In this document: piece after piece, positions 28,513-29,070 of the stretch
Position numbering within the stretch: the stretch's first letter is position 1
Layout of the letters: each line of letters opens with the position of its first letter
From: JAXHNE01 sp038316995
GTDB taxonomy: Bacteria > Patescibacteriota > Saccharimonadia > Saccharimonadales > JAXHNE01
Direction: 5' to 3'
DNA length: 29,070 nt
Assembly: GCA_038316995.1 (NCBI GenBank)
Contig: JBBQAZ010000010.1
Coordinates: 1 to 29,070 of the forward strand
The notes under the pieces: generated by a model
Databases searched by the model: none
What the model was told of the DNA's origin: nothing
What the model saw: the letters and a program-made list of their open reading frames with translations, nothing else
Position numbers and translations under genes: made by a program

Positions 28513-29070
<558 letters not shown>

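Overview
The window is from a Candidatus Saccharibacteria (TM7, Patescibacteria/CPR) chromosome. The best evidence is the partial 16S rRNA at the right edge. Its V4 region reads GGGCGTAAAGAGTTGCGTAGG and carries the GGTCATAC variant next to the CAGCAGCCGCGG site, both of which I recall as typical of TM7. The gene content fits a small-genome bacterium: compact informational genes, small membrane proteins, a VirD4/TraG-like ATPase locus, an LPXTG surface protein, and few biosynthetic genes. No database search was possible, so family names rest on motifs I can read.

Layout. 1-1964: small membrane protein and a membrane GT2 glycosyltransferase. 2018-2160: long palindromic element between convergent genes. 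2176-3936 (minus): GNAT acetyltransferase, NrdR, and an unlisted 36-codon gene with its own promoter and terminator. 4039-5121: tgt. 5113-5950: tRNA-Val(GAC) flanked by a 5' tRNA fragment and a 113-nt CCA-ended tRNA-like element, then an orphan RNA with a terminator, then the thrS promoter and T-box leader. 5951-8855: thrS, atl and miaA, all overlapping. 8893-10185: wHTH regulator broken by an amber codon, then a metallo-beta-lactamase-fold protein. 10296-11232: divergent rpmB and M50 protease. 11250-11406: hairpin array. 11407-13176: divergent queA and a DCoH-RNase HI fusion. 13191-13681: rnpB with two near-duplicate multi-branched modules. 13738-14787 (minus): infC-rpmI-rplT, with infC starting at ATC. 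14872-16389 (minus): comM. 16390-17631: AT-rich gene desert with two divergent, terminator-ended small RNAs. 17632-21297: membrane protein, disordered protein and the ATPase. 21303-23376 (minus): coiled-coil membrane protein and the surface protein. 23503-28133: gyrB-gyrA. 28278-29070: rRNA promoter, leader and 16S start.

How the genes work together. Most of the window serves translation: Tgt and QueA (queuosine), MiaA (tRNA A37), ThrRS, tRNA-Val, RNase P RNA, IF3, L20, L35, L28 and 16S rRNA. GyrA and GyrB supply supercoiling, and NrdR, ComM and ATL serve DNA metabolism. The surface genes (GT2, ATPase locus, LPXTG protein, M50 protease) would suit a host-attached lifestyle, but that is inference.

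Most promising observations: (1) a fused pterin-carbinolamine-dehydratase/RNase HI gene; (2) a recurring promoter layout in which the -10 hexamer lies about 6 nt before the ATG, implying many leaderless mRNAs; (3) the duplicated P3-like and P19-like modules in RNase P RNA; (4) a cryptic 36-aa gene and three or more orphan structured RNAs with good promoters and/or terminators.
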